A DNA stretch of 7,036 nucleotides from SIG587 sp045649505 (GTDB lineage: Bacteria; Bacillota; Clostridia; Oscillospirales; Acutalibacteraceae). Below, piece after piece: positions 6,831 through 7,036 of this stretch. The stretch spans positions 1 through 7,036 of the forward strand of contig JAZRQA010000031.1 in NCBI GenBank assembly GCA_045649505.1, written 5' to 3'. Within the stretch, counting starts at the first letter, position 1. The number at the start of each line of letters is the position of its first letter. A program made the translations under genes and the position numbers. Under the pieces are notes generated by a model. The model made no database searches and had not been told where the DNA came from. It worked only from the letters and a program-made list of their open reading frames with translations.

Positions 6831-6884
6831 GGCTTTCGCTGATTTTTGTTGGGCTTAATTTGCATAAAATCCAGTAAAAATTGG

Positions 6885-6900
6885 TTTTTTGATCAAAAAA
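6885..6900. repeat. Perfect 16-bp palindrome
   Basis: TTTTTTGATCAAAAAA is a perfect palindrome centred on GATC. It could be an operator for a dimeric protein or a weak hairpin in the candidate transcript. AT-richness makes chance possible. Confidence 0.45.
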
Positions 6901-6921
6901 GCGAGGTGTAGCTTACATATT

Positions 6922-7036
6922 ATGATACCGGATGAGCGATATGTTCATCCGGCTTTTGTTTTTCATTTACCCTACAACAAGAGGTGGCATATCGCACTAT
7001 CAATCTTGCAAAAAGTGTATACCCACTATTTCGGAA
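6922..7036 (+). other. Frames open to the window end, possible start of a gene
   Basis: The frame from ATG 6922 begins MIPDERYVHPAFVF and continues through NKRWHIALSILQKVYTHYFG to the end without a stop. GAGGTG (6903-6908) lies 13 bases before it, farther than usual. Two other frames are also open here: one from a possible GTG at 6984 (VAYRTINLAKSVYPLF) and one from ATG 6941. With all three + frames open I cannot choose. The terminator-like hairpin at 6928-6953 falls within the first frame, which argues against it unless the hairpin is an attenuator. No family is recognised. Confidence 0.25.
6928..6965 (+). terminator. Terminator-like hairpin, + strand
   Basis: CCGGATGA (6928-6935) pairs perfectly with TCATCCGG (6945-6952), extendable by a G-U and a C-G pair to leave a 5-base loop. 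CTTTTGTTTTTC follows. On the opposite strand there is no T-run, so it acts on + strand transcripts such as one from the promoter at 6766-6796. Confidence 0.7.

Larger units (their letters stand above)
6803..6965 (+). ncRNA. Candidate short transcript or attenuated leader, unidentified
   Basis: A promoter with predicted start near 6803 and a terminator-like hairpin ending near 6965 bound about 160 bases with no strong gene. Inside, AAAGCC (6813-6818) can pair with GGCTTT (6831-6836), and GGGCTT occurs at 6830-6835 and again at 6851-6856, giving alternative pairings. A 16-bp AT-rich palindrome (6885-6900) and GAGGTG (6903-6908) follow. I do not recognise a known RNA family (not tmRNA, SRP RNA or an obvious riboswitch). 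It could be a small RNA or the leader of a gene beyond the window. Confidence 0.3.

Noticed and set aside
6591..7035. TATTTCGGA occurs at 6591-6599 and 7027-7035, flanking the unexplained region like a target duplication.
   Set aside because: Nine bases with no matching inverted ends inside each copy and no transposase; easily chance, and the second copy touches the window edge.

Overview
The window reads as part of a surface-polysaccharide locus from a low-GC Gram-positive bacterium, most likely a Clostridia-type Firmicute. This rests on the AT-rich sequence, GGAG/GAGG-type ribosome sites, extended -10 promoters, glycosyltransferase subfamilies typical of Firmicute capsule or exopolysaccharide clusters, and a fragment resembling the N-terminus of the sporulation regulator SpoVT. 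The species cannot be named from sequence alone.

Layout. (1) Positions 2-3395 are the downstream end of a polysaccharide assembly operon on the + strand. It holds a family 2 glycosyltransferase cut by the window start, a second complete family 2 glycosyltransferase, and a Wzx-type flippase translationally coupled to it through an ATGA overlap. A GAAA-loop terminator follows at 3453-3480. (2) A new promoter at 3496-3524 and a structured leader open a second operon, 3677-6584. It encodes a large GT-C-like membrane protein, a GtrB/CsbB-like polyprenyl-phosphate glycosyltransferase and a small GtrA-type membrane protein, and ends at a long hairpin terminator (6615-6670). (3) Positions 6671-7036 hold no complete recognisable gene. 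They contain a hairpin over a ribosome-binding site, a 26-codon reading frame beginning like SpoVT, an internal extended -10 promoter, a perfect 16-bp palindrome, a second terminator-like hairpin, and frames still open at the window edge.

How the genes work together (inference from families). The first operon would build a lipid-linked repeat unit in the cytoplasm and flip it with Wzx. The second would load a sugar onto undecaprenyl phosphate (GtrB), help it cross the membrane (GtrA), and transfer it outside the cell to a wall polymer (the GT-C protein). That would be side-branch decoration of the polysaccharide or of a teichoic acid. No clear polymerase (Wzy) is present, so the rest of the pathway lies outside the window. 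The least explained part is the last 370 bases.
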